The notes under the pieces were generated by a model. That model searched no databases, was not told the origin of the DNA, and saw only the letters and a program-made list of their open reading frames with translations. Made by a program: the position numbers and the translations under genes. Positions 18,093 to 39,080 of a stretch of DNA of 64,000 nucleotides are shown here, in pieces. The DNA is from Cacajao melanocephalus (lineage: Eukaryota > Chordata > Mammalia > Primates > Pitheciidae): assembly GCA_963573385.1 (NCBI GenBank), contig CAUYLG010038455.1, positions 1-64,000 of the forward strand, given 5' to 3'. Position 1 is the stretch's first letter. The number at the start of each line of letters is the position of its first letter.

Positions 18093-18347
18093 CTAGGCTT
18101 TCCTCAGTGGCCAGCGGGGAACGATTGGAGTATCTCTAAGCTGAGAAGAAGACTCAGTTTCCAGCAATCGCCCCTGCCGGAGTGTGGCACATGGAGGCAT
18201 GGAGGCCAGCGAGGAGGCTGTGGCCACATGCCCATAGTTAGGACCAGGAAGGACATTATAGCTAATGCAGTGCCCACGGGAAGCACTTGTGAAGGGGGTG
18301 AGGGAAAAAGAGGAGGCCAAGATGACTCCTGGGCTCCTGGCTCAGGT

Positions 18348-18494
18348 TTCCAGGTTCTCCAGGATAAAAGGCAAGGAGGCTTTGCAGAGAGAAGGGGGCC
18401 TGGTCAGTGCCGCGGCCAGCCAAGGAGCTGGTCCCAGGACTAGTTGGGAGTGGCAGGCTTTGCCTCCTTGCCCTTTATCCTGGAGAACCTGGAA
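18348..18494. repeat. inverted repeat, 32-bp arms, 83-bp loop
   Basis: Arm 18348-18379 (starts TTCCAGGTTCTCCAGGATAA) is the reverse complement of 18463-18494 with a single mismatch. The loop is 18380-18462. It lies about 400 bp beyond the KRT13 polyadenylation signal, outside the mature transcript. No transposon family was recognised. Confidence 0.85.
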
Positions 18495-18896
18495 AGCTGA
18501 AGCCTCTGTACTTTTCTCCCACGTTTCCCCTCACTTGACTCTGCTATCATCGTGTTGCTGCCTTTCTGACCGAACATCCTCGTCTGCTAGGCTGTGGAAC
18601 TGGCTCCCGTGCCCCTGCGCCGTCTCTGCTGTGTTCCATCTGTCCGTGTCTGCGGGACACCATGGTCTGTGAGCTGCCCGGGTCCTCTGCGTTTGCCGTT
18701 GCTGTGCCTGTGTGCTCAGATGGCCCATGGGCCTGCGTCTGTCCGTCCTCGATAGGAAGCTCCCCAGGCCTGTCCTCATCTGGATTCGCTGCTCCACCCA
18801 GCTGTGTCCCTCTCACCTCCCAAACCAGGGCCCCAGGAGGAGCCACCGCAGAAACCAGGCCAGAATCAAAACTACGTTTGCAGAAAGGCAGGAAAC

Positions 18897-18902
18897 TTTA
18901 TT
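18897..18902 (-). terminator. KRT13: KRT13 polyadenylation signal
   Basis: AATAAA on the minus strand about 250 nt past the KRT13 stop. Cleavage is expected near 18880. Confidence 0.82.
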
Positions 18903-19152
18903 GAATTATCTTTTCTTTTAGGTAGAGAACTTGAGAAACCAAAGCATAGCCAGGTCAGGGAGGAGGGAGATCCAGCAGGAAGAGAAGAGATAGGAGGCCC
19001 ATCCTCAGGAACTAGGGGAGAGTCAGAACCAGGGTCCTGAGGACAGAGGAACTGAGCCTGGGGTCCGGCAGACCCCCCTCTCTCCTGCGAGGAACTGCCA
19101 GCTCTCTCCTCCTCCAGGTGCTGAAGACAAAGGGAGAGGATGCCAGGCAGAT

Positions 19153-23663
<4,511 letters not shown>

Positions 23664-23748
23664 GGTGAGAACAAGATTGAGAGCGGGTGCAGACAGAAGC
23701 TTGCTTGGCCTGGGCCGAGGGCTGTGGCTCTTCCCCAGAGTGGACACC

Positions 23749-23755
23749 TTTTATA
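23749..23755 (-). promoter_or_regulatory. KRT13: KRT13 TATA box
   Basis: TATAAAA on the minus strand, about 86 nt upstream of the ATG, predicting transcription from near 23722. Confidence 0.82.
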
Positions 23756-24394
23756 CACCTACACGGGGGCTGGATATCTTCTCTCCTCCCTTCCCCACCC
23801 TCTGACTCGGTGCCAACTGCACTTCTTTTTCCCACAAGCCCGGTTACCTCTGCTCTCTCCAGGGTGGGTTGTGCCTTTTGGGGGTGGCTTTTTTTTAATC
23901 CTTAACAAAAGGAATGATTCAGAGGGGACAGCATTCTGCCTGAGACTGCCCTTTTGACAAGCGAATTCTGTTTCACCTCCACTTAAGGAGTTCACCCTGC
24001 AGGCTCTGAGCCCCACCCAGTATTAGAACGGGACCTGAGATGCAAAGGCCTGCCAGGAGCCTCTGCAAGGAAAGTGGTGGCTGCAAAGTGGCTCTGTGCT
24101 TTGCAATGTCACCGTAGCCCTTGACCTTCCTTTTTTCTATACCTACAACTTCTGTCCGGGATGTCCTGGATCCCTCTTAGTACTTCACCTACTCCAGGGG
24201 TCCCAGCAACTCTGAAGACAAACTTTACTTGGTCAGATAGAATCAACCACCTTGAAAGTATTTAGGCTGAGAAAGCAATGGCCCCAAGGCATCAGAAAAA
24301 GTCACAGTGACGGAGACCTTAAGGGATCTTAGGGACCATCAGACCCAGCTGGGAAAACTCAGGCATGGGAAGAGGACGTGGCCCTGTCCATTAT

Positions 24395-24590
24395 CACAGC
24401 AAATATTCTCAGAGCCCTCACCCTAGGCAGGAACTGGGTGAAGGTACTTTACACTCATCATCTCATTTAACCTTCACAGCAGCCTCAGGAGGAGGGTCCT
24501 ACTATTACATTTTGCACATGAGGAAAATGAACCGTAAGGGCAGAATCAGGACTGAAATCCAAGTCTGGTTCTGTCTGGCACTAAGGCGCA
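24395..24590 (-). repeat. MIR
   Basis: ACTCATCATCTCATTTAACC, then AGCAGCCTCAGGAGGAGGGT, then ACATGAGGAAAATGAAC correspond to MIR in reverse orientation. Confidence 0.6.
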
Positions 24591-24821
24591 TTTTTTAGGT
24601 ACATCTTTCATACAGTAAAATGTATAGATCACATGTCCAGCTTGATGTCTTGTGACCCAGGCATGACCTGTGTAAACACCACCCAGAACATTCCCAGCAT
24701 TCCATAAAGCTGCTTGCACTTTTTCCCAGTTACTTGACTCCCCGCCCCTCATATCACCACCCTTCCAACTTCTGTCCCCATAGACAAGCTCGGTGGTCCT
24801 CTGAGACACCAAAGCATCTAG

Positions 24822-24980
24822 GAACACCTTGGTTGTCACAACTTGGGGGTACTACTGGTAGCTAGAGACCAGGGATGCTGCTGAATATCCTACAGGGTAA
24901 AGGACAGTCCCCACGGCAAAGAATTATCAGACCCACAATATCAGTAGTGTTGAGGTTGAGATGCCCTGGGTCAGTCTGGC
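24822..24980 (+). mobile_element. MER5A, hAT-Charlie fossil
   Basis: TTGGTTGTCACAACTTGGGG, CCAGGGATGCTGCTGAA, AAAGAATTATCAGACCC and GTTGAGGTTGAGATGCCCTG follow the MER5A consensus in order. Confidence 0.85.
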
Positions 24981-26259
24981 CCTCGGGTTTACTCACTCCA
25001 TTATGCTAGCTGCTTTAGAGGGCAGGAAGACAGTCTTGTAATAACGTGAGCACGGCCCTTTCTGGTATGCCAGTCACATGAGGTCTGTCCCAGCTTGTGT
25101 TTGACCAAGAGGCCACATAAAAGGATGTGACCCAGGACCTGGGGCCAGGGTCTCGGCTTAGAATCTTGAGATGCAGCTGAGAAACTCAGGGACCAGGTAA
25201 GGACCCTGCCAGAGGCGGATTCCCCATTCATGCTGGAAGAAAAGGCTCTCAGGTGGCATCTGTGAGGCCCAAATAGGCGGTCCTCCGTCCCAGGGCTGAC
25301 AATGGAGGACCCTGGACTCAGACTCCCAGGCCCCCCTCACCAAGGGTCCAGGGTTGCTGTGGATGGCATCTTGGGAATAGCTTTCTGGCTCACAACAGCC
25401 ATGAGGGTCCGGATGATACGAGGCCAGGGGCTGGATGGGGCAGCACAGGCATGAGGTTCTCCTGGAACCCCCTTCACTGATTCAGCAAGATCAGAAAGGA
25501 GAGATCTGAGTCAGGGCTTTCTGGCCCTTTGTTTTCTGGGGTAGAGAAGCAGGCCTGTGCTTCATGCACAGGTATCAGCAGGGACAGAGCCAGGGCACGT
25601 TGCCAGTGTTCTAACAGCCTGGCGAGGCCGGGGGTTTGGGCTGACCTGTGACCCTGCCCGGCCCTCCTGCCCAAGCTGATGGCTCAGCCCTCTCTCTGAA
25701 AAAGGGTGATTCAGCCCAAAGCAGGAGCTCTTGCTCTCTTGGTAGAGGATCAAAACTGACAAGAAGGCGATTAATGGAACCTGCCAGGCCTGGGGTGACA
25801 ATGCCCCAAACCTCCCAGGGCTGACAAGCAGGTTCAGGCCAACGCCTCTTAGAGTAACAATGCCACAGATCCTCCAAAGCCCCAGTAACACAAACACGGA
25901 GTGGCCCGAATGGTAACATTCTTGCCTTCTTGGGGTCAGGGCACACCCCCTCCCCGCTGAGCAGGGACTTCTAATGCCTTGACATAGAAATGCCTTCCTC
26001 CAACCCGCAGTGAATCCCAAAGCCCTCTGGAAGGAAGTTGGGCAGAGATCCATTCAGGGACCCATCTTTCTTCCTATTTCTACCCAGCCCTAATGGAAGA
26101 AGGAGAGAGCGCTGGGGCTGAGGCACTGCTACCTCGTCTTAAGCTTTCTGCTTTGCTTTTTGGCAAAAACAAAAACAACAAAAAAAGAAACCCAATGATT
26201 GCGGTCTCCTCCCAGTAATGCTTCAAGGGAAGGAGCAGGAAACCTGCATTCATGAGCAC

Positions 26260-26430
26260 CCCCTGCAAGCAAGGCTGGGCTTAACACATTGTCACCGAGT
26301 CTCACAACAATGGGAGAGGGCTTACATCAGCCCCATTTTATAGGTGAGACAACCAAGGTTCAGGGAGGTAAAGTCGCTTGTCCAAGGACACCAAGAAGGC
26401 AAGATTTAGACCTGGCCTCTGGCCCTCTCT
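26260..26430 (-). repeat. MIR
   Basis: CAGCCCCATTTTATAGGTGA followed by CAGGGAGGTAAAGTCGCTTG is the reverse complement of the MIR core. Confidence 0.65.
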
Positions 26431-26589
26431 ACCCTGGTGGTACCTCAGCAGCCTTGCTGCGAACTCAAGTGTATGATCTCTGAATGTTTCTAAAACACGC
26501 ATCATTCCTTGAGTAATAAGGGTGCTAGAGGCATCTTTGTTCTAATATTGAGTCTTTGGACCCAGTTTCAAACATAGAACTTTTACTCC

Positions 26590-27270
26590 CTTAGAATCTC
26601 CTAGTGGAAGGATCATCTTCTGTTCTAATGAGGTGATTCTTAGTGGGCTCCGGATGGGGGCTGGTCACTGCAAAGACTTTCAGCCCACCCCAACCCGGGT
26701 CCTCCAGGAAGGGGAGAGGGGCCGGACATTGAGTTTGTAATTGACTATGGTTATGTGATGAAGCCTCCATACAAATCCTTGCACTGTGGGGTTCAGAGAG
26801 CTTCCGGGTTGGTGACCAAGAACACATCCAAGTGCCAGGAGGGTGCTGCACCCCAACTTCACAAGGACGGATGCTCCTGTTCTCAAGACTCCTCTGCACC
26901 TCGCCCTGTGTATCTCTTTGTCTGGCTGTTCATTTTTATCCTTTAAAATGCCCTTTGTCAGTAATCAGCAACAATAAATAAGTGCACTGCTTTCCTGGGT
27001 TCTGTGAGCTGTGCTGCCAAATTATTGAAGGGGGTCATCACCCCCTTGTGGTGATTTGTAGCCAAATCAGACAGAAGTGGGTCACCTGGGGACCTACTCT
27101 TTGCAGATGGCACCTGCAGTTGGCTGTGGGGACAGGCTTGCGGGACTGAGCCCTTAATCTATGGGGTCTGTGCTAATTACAGTTAGTGTCAGAATAGCAT
27201 GGACTTGTAGGACACCCAGTTAGTGTCAGAGAATTGTTTGGTATGGGGTCACAGAACTGTTCTATGTTGA
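26590..27270 (+). mobile_element. old ERV-class LTR
   Basis: The series GGGGTTCAGAGAGCTTCCGG, TCTTTGTCTGGCTGTTC, AATAAATAAGTGCACTG, then GGACTGAGCCCTTAATC and AGAATTGTTTGGTATGG resembles a common mammalian solo LTR of ERVL type, including its internal polyadenylation signal near 26973. No viral coding sequence is present. The family name was not resolved and the boundaries are approximate. Confidence 0.55.
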
Positions 27271-27339
27271 GTGTGGGTATAGATAAGAAAAAAATAGGGC
27301 TTTTTTTTCTATATTCATTCTCGTATATGTTATAAGATA

Positions 27340-27480
27340 ACACTAGCTACCATTTATTGAAGCCTGTGTAATCTCATTCGGTCCTCAAAACCCCTCTGCT
27401 GTTTTTGTTATACTCCTTTCTCAGGTGAGAAAGCTGCGGCCCAGAGAGGTTAAACACGTTGCTTAAACTCGAAAGTACAA
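27340..27480 (-). repeat. MIR fragment
   Basis: CTACCATTTATTGAAGCC, then AGGTGAGAAAGCTGCGGCCC, then AGAGGTTAAACACGTTGC is diverged MIR/L2 sequence in reverse orientation. Confidence 0.55.
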
Positions 27481-28349
27481 TTGTGTCCACGGTAAATCCC
27501 TCCAGGCCAGTGCTGGCACCATCCCCATCCAAGCAAGGGCATCTTCTGTGGCCTTACTCTTTCTCCGGCCAACCCATCACCCCAGCCCGGGCAGGTGGAC
27601 CACCCTGCTTCCCACAGCAGCTAGACCTGAGCAGCTGGTGCCCTGATGGGTAGGCCTGCCTACTGTCTGTCCCTAGTCTGAGCTCCAAAGCTTGGGGGCC
27701 CATGAGAGTGCTCATTCAGCACAGAATTGTTGTAGGAACTTTCTCATCCAACCCCCTCATGCCACCTTTGAGGAAACTGAGGCCCAGGATGCCAAGGCTC
27801 AGAAGGCTGAGGCCCAGGAATAAGAAGAATAAGGGAGGGAAACTGCATGAATTTCCAGCTGTACCACCAGCCCATCGTGGACCTTACACTGAAATGATTT
27901 CTAAGTTTCCTTCAGCAAGTTGCCTTTCTGAGTCTCTGATTCTCAAAGATTTGACCACAGTCATTAGATTGTTTATCTGCAGAGGTGGGGCTTCAACCCT
28001 GTCCCCAGATTCTAATCTGGAATTCCTTGCTTGGATCAGGCACCTCTCTCCCTGGACTCCGTGGGACCCAGAGTCCAGGACAACTCACCAACCTCAAAAA
28101 GGGTCTCAAGGCTTCTCCACAGGGAAGAGGCCTGTCCTGAAAGGCAGCATCTCCCCAGAGAATCACCCCAGGCCCTCTGGGAAGCTCCCCCTCCTCAGAG
28201 ATACCTGCTTGGCACAGCACCACTCAGAAGTCTTTCAAGGCTAAGCCTCAATGCCTTAGGCTCTTGCATCTCTATAACATCCAACTTTTTAGAATCCCTT
28301 CTATGCCACCCAGGCTTCTCAGACACCCAGCGAGCTCAGCAAGGGCTTT

Positions 28350-28480
28350 GGACAAGGTAGACCTGAGTTTCAATCCTCCATCCGCCACCGACTCACTGTG
28401 TAATCTTGGGAAAGTCACTCAAGCTCTCAGTGCCTCCGTGGCCACCACTGAAAAATGGGCATGAGATGAGTTAGTATTCC
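28350..28480 (+). repeat. MIR
   Basis: CCTGAGTTTCAATCCTCC, then CACTGTGTAATCTTGGG, then AAAGTCACTCAAGCTCTCAG follow the MIR consensus. Confidence 0.7.
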
Positions 28481-29198
28481 AGGCTTCTCAAATACCTGAG
28501 ACCCGGGAGGCACCGGGTGGGCGGGAGGTTGCTGTTGCCTCCCTTTCACGCATGAGGGAATGCAAGCTCAGCATTGCTCAGCGACCTGTCAGGATTCCTC
28601 TGAGCCTCCACCCCGCAGGGACACACCGCTTAGTCCCCTTCTCTCTCTGGTCCCTACAGCCAGCATGGCACCCACGGCCACCAGGCAAATGAAAGGAGGT
28701 AGATTTCCTAGTTTATTTCTCCCACTCCATCTCAGGTTCCCCAAGAATGGGACCTTTGCTGAATATATCCCTGAATCCTGCTCCCGGCACAGGAAAGCTC
28801 AGGATGAATGCCTGAGATGCCGTTTTGGGGATATTTTGTCAGCTGGCTTGTGTCCAATGGGGTCGCCCCAGCTCCAATTCAGGAGAGCCACAGGTGGTAA
28901 TAGAAAAAAAAAATCTCAGGAGAACAGCTGTCTGCTCCTTATTTCCCCCTGTGCTGCCAGCTGCCCATGGAGGGATAGGTGACCCCCAGGTTGGCACATG
29001 ACCAGCATACCGATGAATGTCTAAGGCAGGAAAAAGCAAAGGAGAAGCAAGTTCACGCATTAAACAAATCTTTGTTTAGCAACCACACTGAGAATTCAGC
29101 AGTGAAGAGAGTGAACACAGTCGGTGCCGTCACAGGTTCCCTTCTGAGGTCCCAGGATACAGATCATCTCATAGAGACCCTCATGATCATCTTGTCTA

Positions 29199-29651
<453 letters not shown>

Positions 29652-29725
29652 CTAATCTCTAGTCAGAAAGCCGCCCTGTCTCTGTGGGGAGAAGAGAGAG
29701 GCATCGCCCACTGCCTGCTTCTCTG

Positions 29726-29872
29726 ATTGGCTGGAAACCAAGCCTGACCGCAGCCCAGGGAAGTCAGAAGGTGCACCCTCTCTGCCCAGAGACTATTTAA
29801 AGGCTCAGTAGGGCATGAGCCATCCCTGGGTGCGGGCATCTCACTCCACGCTCAGGCTGGGGATGGGACTTG
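29726..29872 (+). promoter_or_regulatory. promoter-like segment on plus strand
   Basis: ATTGG (inverted CCAAT) at 29726-29730 is followed 64 bases later by TATTTAAAG at 29794-29802. A consensus splice donor, G then GTAAGT, lies at 29872-29873, about 45 bases beyond the start site the TATA would set. The spacing is that of a small TATA promoter with a short first exon. No second exon could be identified and no transcript evidence is available. Confidence 0.3.
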
Positions 29873-30267
29873 GTAAGTCCCCAGGAATTCTCTGACAGCC
29901 CCTCCAGGCATTCCGGGAGACCAGAAATAGGTACTCCAGGGAGACAGGAGATTTTCCTCCTACCCTCAAGCCAGAGTCTGGCCCGGACAGGAGGCATGCT
30001 GGACAGACCTCTTGACAGAGGCCTGAAGGCCAGTGAGGCAGAAGCAGCAGCCAGGCCACCAGCTTTGACTGCCAGGGACCAGCTTTGACTGTGGGAAGGA
30101 GACTGGCCGTTCCCGGGACCTGGGGGATCTGGCGACTAACGGGTTGGGTGTCAGGGTGAGCTTAAACCACAGCGTGAGAAACTAAGGTTAGATGCGAGGA
30201 TAATCTTTCTGACGCTGATGGACTGTATGGCATTTGGGCATGCTGCCCACAGAGGTTAAGAAATGGG

Positions 30268-30388
30268 TTTCTGTTGGGTGCAGTGGTTCACTCCTATAAT
30301 CCCAGCTACTGGGGAGGATGACGCAGGAGGATCACTTGAGGCCAGGAGCTGAGACCAGCCTGGGCAATGGGGCAAGACATGGCCTCTT

Positions 30389-30421
<33 letters not shown>
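30268..30421 (+). mobile_element. Alu monomer with (GA)n tail
   Basis: Monomer-length Alu-like sequence (GTTGGGTGCAGTGGTTCACT to GGGGCAAGACATGGCCTC) ending in about 26 bases of GA repeats instead of a dimer right arm. Fits a free left Alu monomer (FLAM). Confidence 0.75.
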
Positions 30422-30499
30422 TTTTAGATTTTTAGTTAGCACACCTCTTAAGAAAAGTGTTGCAGCTTCTGTCGTCTCATGTCTTAAAGGGCAAAGCGA

Positions 30500-30710
30500 G
30501 GGTCTAGAATCAGAGCGACCAGTCCCAGACCCAGCTTCACCATTTCCTGGCTTGTGGCCTCATTCAAGTTACTAAAGTTCTCCAGGCCTCAGTTTCCTTT
30601 TCTGAAACTGACGCTGAAGAGCTGCTGGAAGAGTTAATGAGATGCCATCCTGGAATGCCTAGCCCAGGGCTTGACTTATCGCAGGCACTCAATAAATTGT
30701 TTCCTTCCTC
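30500..30710 (+). repeat. MIR
   Basis: Near complete: AGACCCAGCTTCACCATTTC, CAGGCCTCAGTTTCC, GAGTTAATGAGATGCC, GCACTCAATAAATTG in consensus order. Confidence 0.75.
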
Positions 30711-31211
30711 CAGCCCCAGGGAGGTCTGGCCTCTGTGTGTTCTCAGGAGACAGATTCTTAATTAAATCTCCCCTAGAAAGAGCAGGGACCACTTTCTCTC
30801 CAACCAGGGGTGTGTGGGGAAGGGGCTTTGCACAGCGAGACCCATGAGGACCCTCTCAGAGGGCTTGACTCTTCCCTCAAAAGATCAGATTCTCCAAAGA
30901 GCGGAGCCACCTCCAACCTGCTCTTCCCAGTGAGACCAAGAAACCGGTTCTCCCTCCTCACCCCTAGTCTTCACCCCGGGGCCTGAGCCAGCCCAGCCTT
31001 TGCACCCAGAGTCCTCCGCTTCCTCATTTCCTGCCCCGTGTTTGGGACTATAAATCCAGAAGCTCAGAGAAAACAGCCTGAGACCAGAGGCCGCAAACAA
31101 TGTGTGCATGGATGCTACTGCTCTATCAGGACGAGGGTGGAGACGCCGGGGATGGGGGAGCAGGAGCAGGATTTGGATTAAGGAGGGTAAGAGGGGTCGA
31201 TGTTGCTTTCA

Positions 31212-31299
31212 ACTTAATCTTGGCAAAATCTAGGAGGGCTTCCTGGATTGATTGTCTTTCCCTCTGGGCAATGTAAGTGTCTTTTGGGAAAAGATGTCA
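31212..31299 (+). repeat. unassigned repeat, copy 1
   Basis: About 88 bases beginning ACTTAATCTTGGCAAAATC that resemble 34951-35038 in KRT15 intron 3 without large gaps. The family was not recognised. Confidence 0.6.
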
Positions 31300-31469
31300 G
31301 CTTCAAGTGCCTTTTGGGAAAAGGTGTCAGTCAAGATGGGAACTGGCTTGGCCACCCTGGAGGTCAGTTATGCCTGGCTAGAAAGGAGGGGAGATTGGAG
31401 CAGCACATGTGGTGAGGGTCAGAAGCAAGGAGGAGGGTCCCGGCTGCAGGCTGTGAAGAGGGCCTGCGG

Positions 31470-31730
31470 TCCTAGAGCAAGCACTGGTCTTGGAGTCCTA
31501 CGGATGCAGGCCCAGGCCCAGGCCCAGGCCCATCCCTGCTGCTTATCATCCATCCACAAGGCCCGGGGCAAGTCATTCTTCTCTCTGCCTCCAGTGACCT
31601 CATCTCTAAGGTGGGAATAAAATCCTGACCACCTACAGTGGTGAGGATTAAATGAGCCCCGTGGGTAAGTGTGCCTGGCATCGTGCCAGCCATGGAGTGG
31701 TGAACCAACACAATCAATGCAATCAGTCAC
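31470..31730 (+). repeat. MIR
   Basis: GGGGCAAGTCATTCTTCTC, AGTGACCTCATCTCTAAGG and GGATTAAATGAGCCCC follow the MIR order. A short (CAGGCC)n run sits at 31507-31531. Confidence 0.65.
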
Positions 31731-32058
31731 CTGGTAAATATGAACCATTGTTAGATGTGCTGAGTTCTGTGCCAGGTACACCAAACTGTTCTAAGGGAAC
31801 TTTCCAGCTCTCATTTCCCTGGTCACCCCATGGTGACCCAGAAGAGCAAATCGCCTGAGTGGCACTGTGTTTGTCCCAGCCACCAGCGCCCTGGGTACCC
31901 AAAAGAATGAATTGTGGCCACACAGGGAAGAGGCCCAAGTCGGGGGAGATGTCAGCATGTGGACCCTGGGTCTCCTCAGAGGTCAGAGGCCAGCTGGGAC
32001 CCCATCAAGAAAGACTGGACATATTGCCAAGATATATTTGCAAAAGGAAAAGTAATTC

Positions 32059-32064
32059 TTTATT
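32059..32064 (-). terminator. KRT15: KRT15 polyadenylation signal
   Basis: AATAAA on the minus strand, about 257 nt past the KRT15 stop. Confidence 0.82.
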
Positions 32065-32320
32065 GCAGGAACAGACACTGAATACAAATGAGCTCATTAC
32101 ACAATACAGCTGCTTCTTGCACTCCTTGCTCTAAAGAAGGCAGGGAGAGGTAGAGGGGGAACAGAGCGCATGCAAAGCCCTGAAATAAGAGGCTGAGGGA
32201 CCCTTTCCAGGTCTCAGAAGGCAGGGACTGGGGTTTACGTGTGCAGCTCCTCTGGCCAGTCCTCCACTTGGCCTGATGAGAGTGGGGGGTGGCGAGGGAC
32301 GTTTCTCCTGTGATGGGCAC

Positions 32321-37129
<4,809 letters not shown>

Positions 37130-37242
37130 GGCCAGCTAGCCAGTGCCCGTGAGTTCTCAACAAGTCCAAGAGATGCTGGCAGGAGGTGCCGGGCCTGGCT
37201 GCACTCAGAGCAGGGCGTCTGCCACCCCCCAGCTGGGGCTCC

Positions 37243-37249
37243 TTATATA
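37243..37249 (-). promoter_or_regulatory. KRT15: KRT15 TATA box
   Basis: TATATAA on the minus strand, 114 nt upstream of the ATG, predicting a start near 37215 and a 5'UTR near 85 nt. Confidence 0.8.
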
Positions 37250-37679
37250 CCCCTCTGAGGATATTGTGGAACCTGGTCTCCTCCCCCAAAGCAAAGCCAA
37301 CTCCTTCTGCCTTCCTGATAAACACAGCTGCCTGCACACCCTGAGTGGCTCCTGTGAAGTTTTTCTCTTCTGTTTTTTTTTCTAATGCAACAAAAGAGAT
37401 GATTCAGAATTAATGGTGTTTTCCCCCAGGGCACGGTTTTAACACTTGGATTACAGGTTCATCTCTCCATGCCAGAAGAGAGCAGCAGGGAGCGAACTCT
37501 CATTGCAGCAGGGCTACCAAGGCCTCTACCTGTACTGAGAGCAGCTCAGGCCAACTGTGCCCTCAGCTGGACTTCTCACTGCCCAGAGCCCTGAGCTTCT
37601 CCCCAAGGAGACAGCTCCATGTTCTCCGTTTGGGAGTTACCACTTCCCAATCATTACTCTGTGTTATCCAACTCAAAAC

Positions 37680-37728
37680 CCTGTGAGCGAGTGAGTGAGT
37701 GAGTGAGCGAGTGAGCGAGTGAGCGAGG
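37680..37728. repeat. (GTGA/GCGA)n microsatellite
   Basis: About eleven tetranucleotide units GTGA with interspersed CGAG variants, about 430 bp upstream of the KRT15 TATA. Confidence 0.93.
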
Positions 37729-38427
37729 AGGCCTCTGGGAATGGGAATGCAGGGTCCCTGGGGGCAGGTGGGGGACAGAAGCCAGGGTCCAGCTTCAGTG
37801 ACCAGAGAAGCCAGCATCTGTCCCTTCCCTGGTGCAGGAGGTGGACTCTCCTCCTCCCACCCCTACTCCCCTTCTGCCAGCCTCCAGCCTGTGTCCCTGG
37901 CACCCTCACAAAAGCCCAGCAGGCTCAGGGTTGACAAGGGGATGACTGATGATCCCGACACCTGCCAGCTGCACGTCACGGAACCTTTGCTCGCTTCTGG
38001 GATGTGTTGGGGCAAACCTCCGCTGATAAGGCTGGGGCAAGTTCCAGGAAGCCCCTGCCCTCTCCGAGAGAGGCATGTCGCTGCTTAGCAGGGCCAGATT
38101 AGCCCCCATCTGTCCTGTCAAGTGCTGGCTGGGGAGGGGCCGCTGCAGAAGGCTCTATGTACCTGAGTACTGTGGAAGGAAGAGTCGGGAGGCTGGCAGG
38201 CAGGCTGGAAGACACTGGAGATCTCAAAGACCAAGGCATCACTTCACACAGATAGGGAAGCTGAACACTCAGGAGAGCCCTTTTCTCTGCCACCAGCTCA
38301 GGGAAACCTTTCCAGGGACACCTGATACCTGTGGGCAGTGCCACTTGGAGGTGTGGCTCGGCCCTCTGGACCTGGCCCCTGGGCTTACAGAAACTCAGGA
38401 AGAGGATTCCTAGCCCAGGTTGCAGCA

Positions 38428-38590
38428 TGGTGAAGTGGACAGGGCTCTGGAGCCCCTCAGGCTTGGGTTTAAATCCTGGCTTTATCAATTACCCTGGTAA
38501 GACTGTGAGGCCTGGGTTCAAATTCTGACTCTACCAATTACTGTGGTAAGACTGTGGACGTTTACCTTTTTAAGTCTCAATTTACCTGTG
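38428..38590 (+). repeat. MIR with internal 43-bp tandem duplication
   Basis: MIR wording (GGCTTGGGTTTAAATCCTGG) occurs twice: 38465-38507 and 38514-38556 are copies of one another with several substitutions. Confidence 0.7.
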
Positions 38591-38879
38591 GCAAGGGGTG
38601 CTCCCAACTCTCACTTTCCAGGGAAGCCCTGAGCCCAAGAGCCCCCATCCTGCCTCCTCTTGGATCCCCACCCTGGTGCCAGATATGCAGGGGCCAGGGT
38701 GCATAACCGACACCTGGGCCTCCTGAGTGCCCTCACCAGGAGGGGTTTGGCGTTGGGCTTCAGAACATGCCCTGTGAGCCTGAGCACATTCTTAGGCTTA
38801 GTGGCATCACTCCTCCTTAGCCAGCTCCTATGGGGCAGTGCAGGTTGTTCTTACGTTCTTATTTTACTGTAATGACATA

Positions 38880-39080
38880 ATCCTTTACTTCTACCCTGCA
38901 CTTCACAGTTTATGAGGCACTTTTGTATCCGTCGCCTCCTCTCATCCTCACAACAGAGGGTGACCCCTGCCCAAGTTTCAGAAGGAATGAAATTGAGACT
39001 TGGAGAGGTGAGGCAATTTGTGCAAAGTGGCACCGCTGGTAAAGGGCATAGCCAGGACTCAAACAGGGCCTCAGACCCTC
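38880..39080 (-). repeat. MIR fragment
   Basis: TTGAGACTTGGAGAGGTGAG and CATAGCCAGGACTCAAACAG match reversed MIR. Confidence 0.6.

Noticed and set aside
23664..23747. 28-codon N-terminal extension of KRT13
   Set aside because: It covers the 5'UTR and probable start site. [15 protein letters not shown] is the known protein start.
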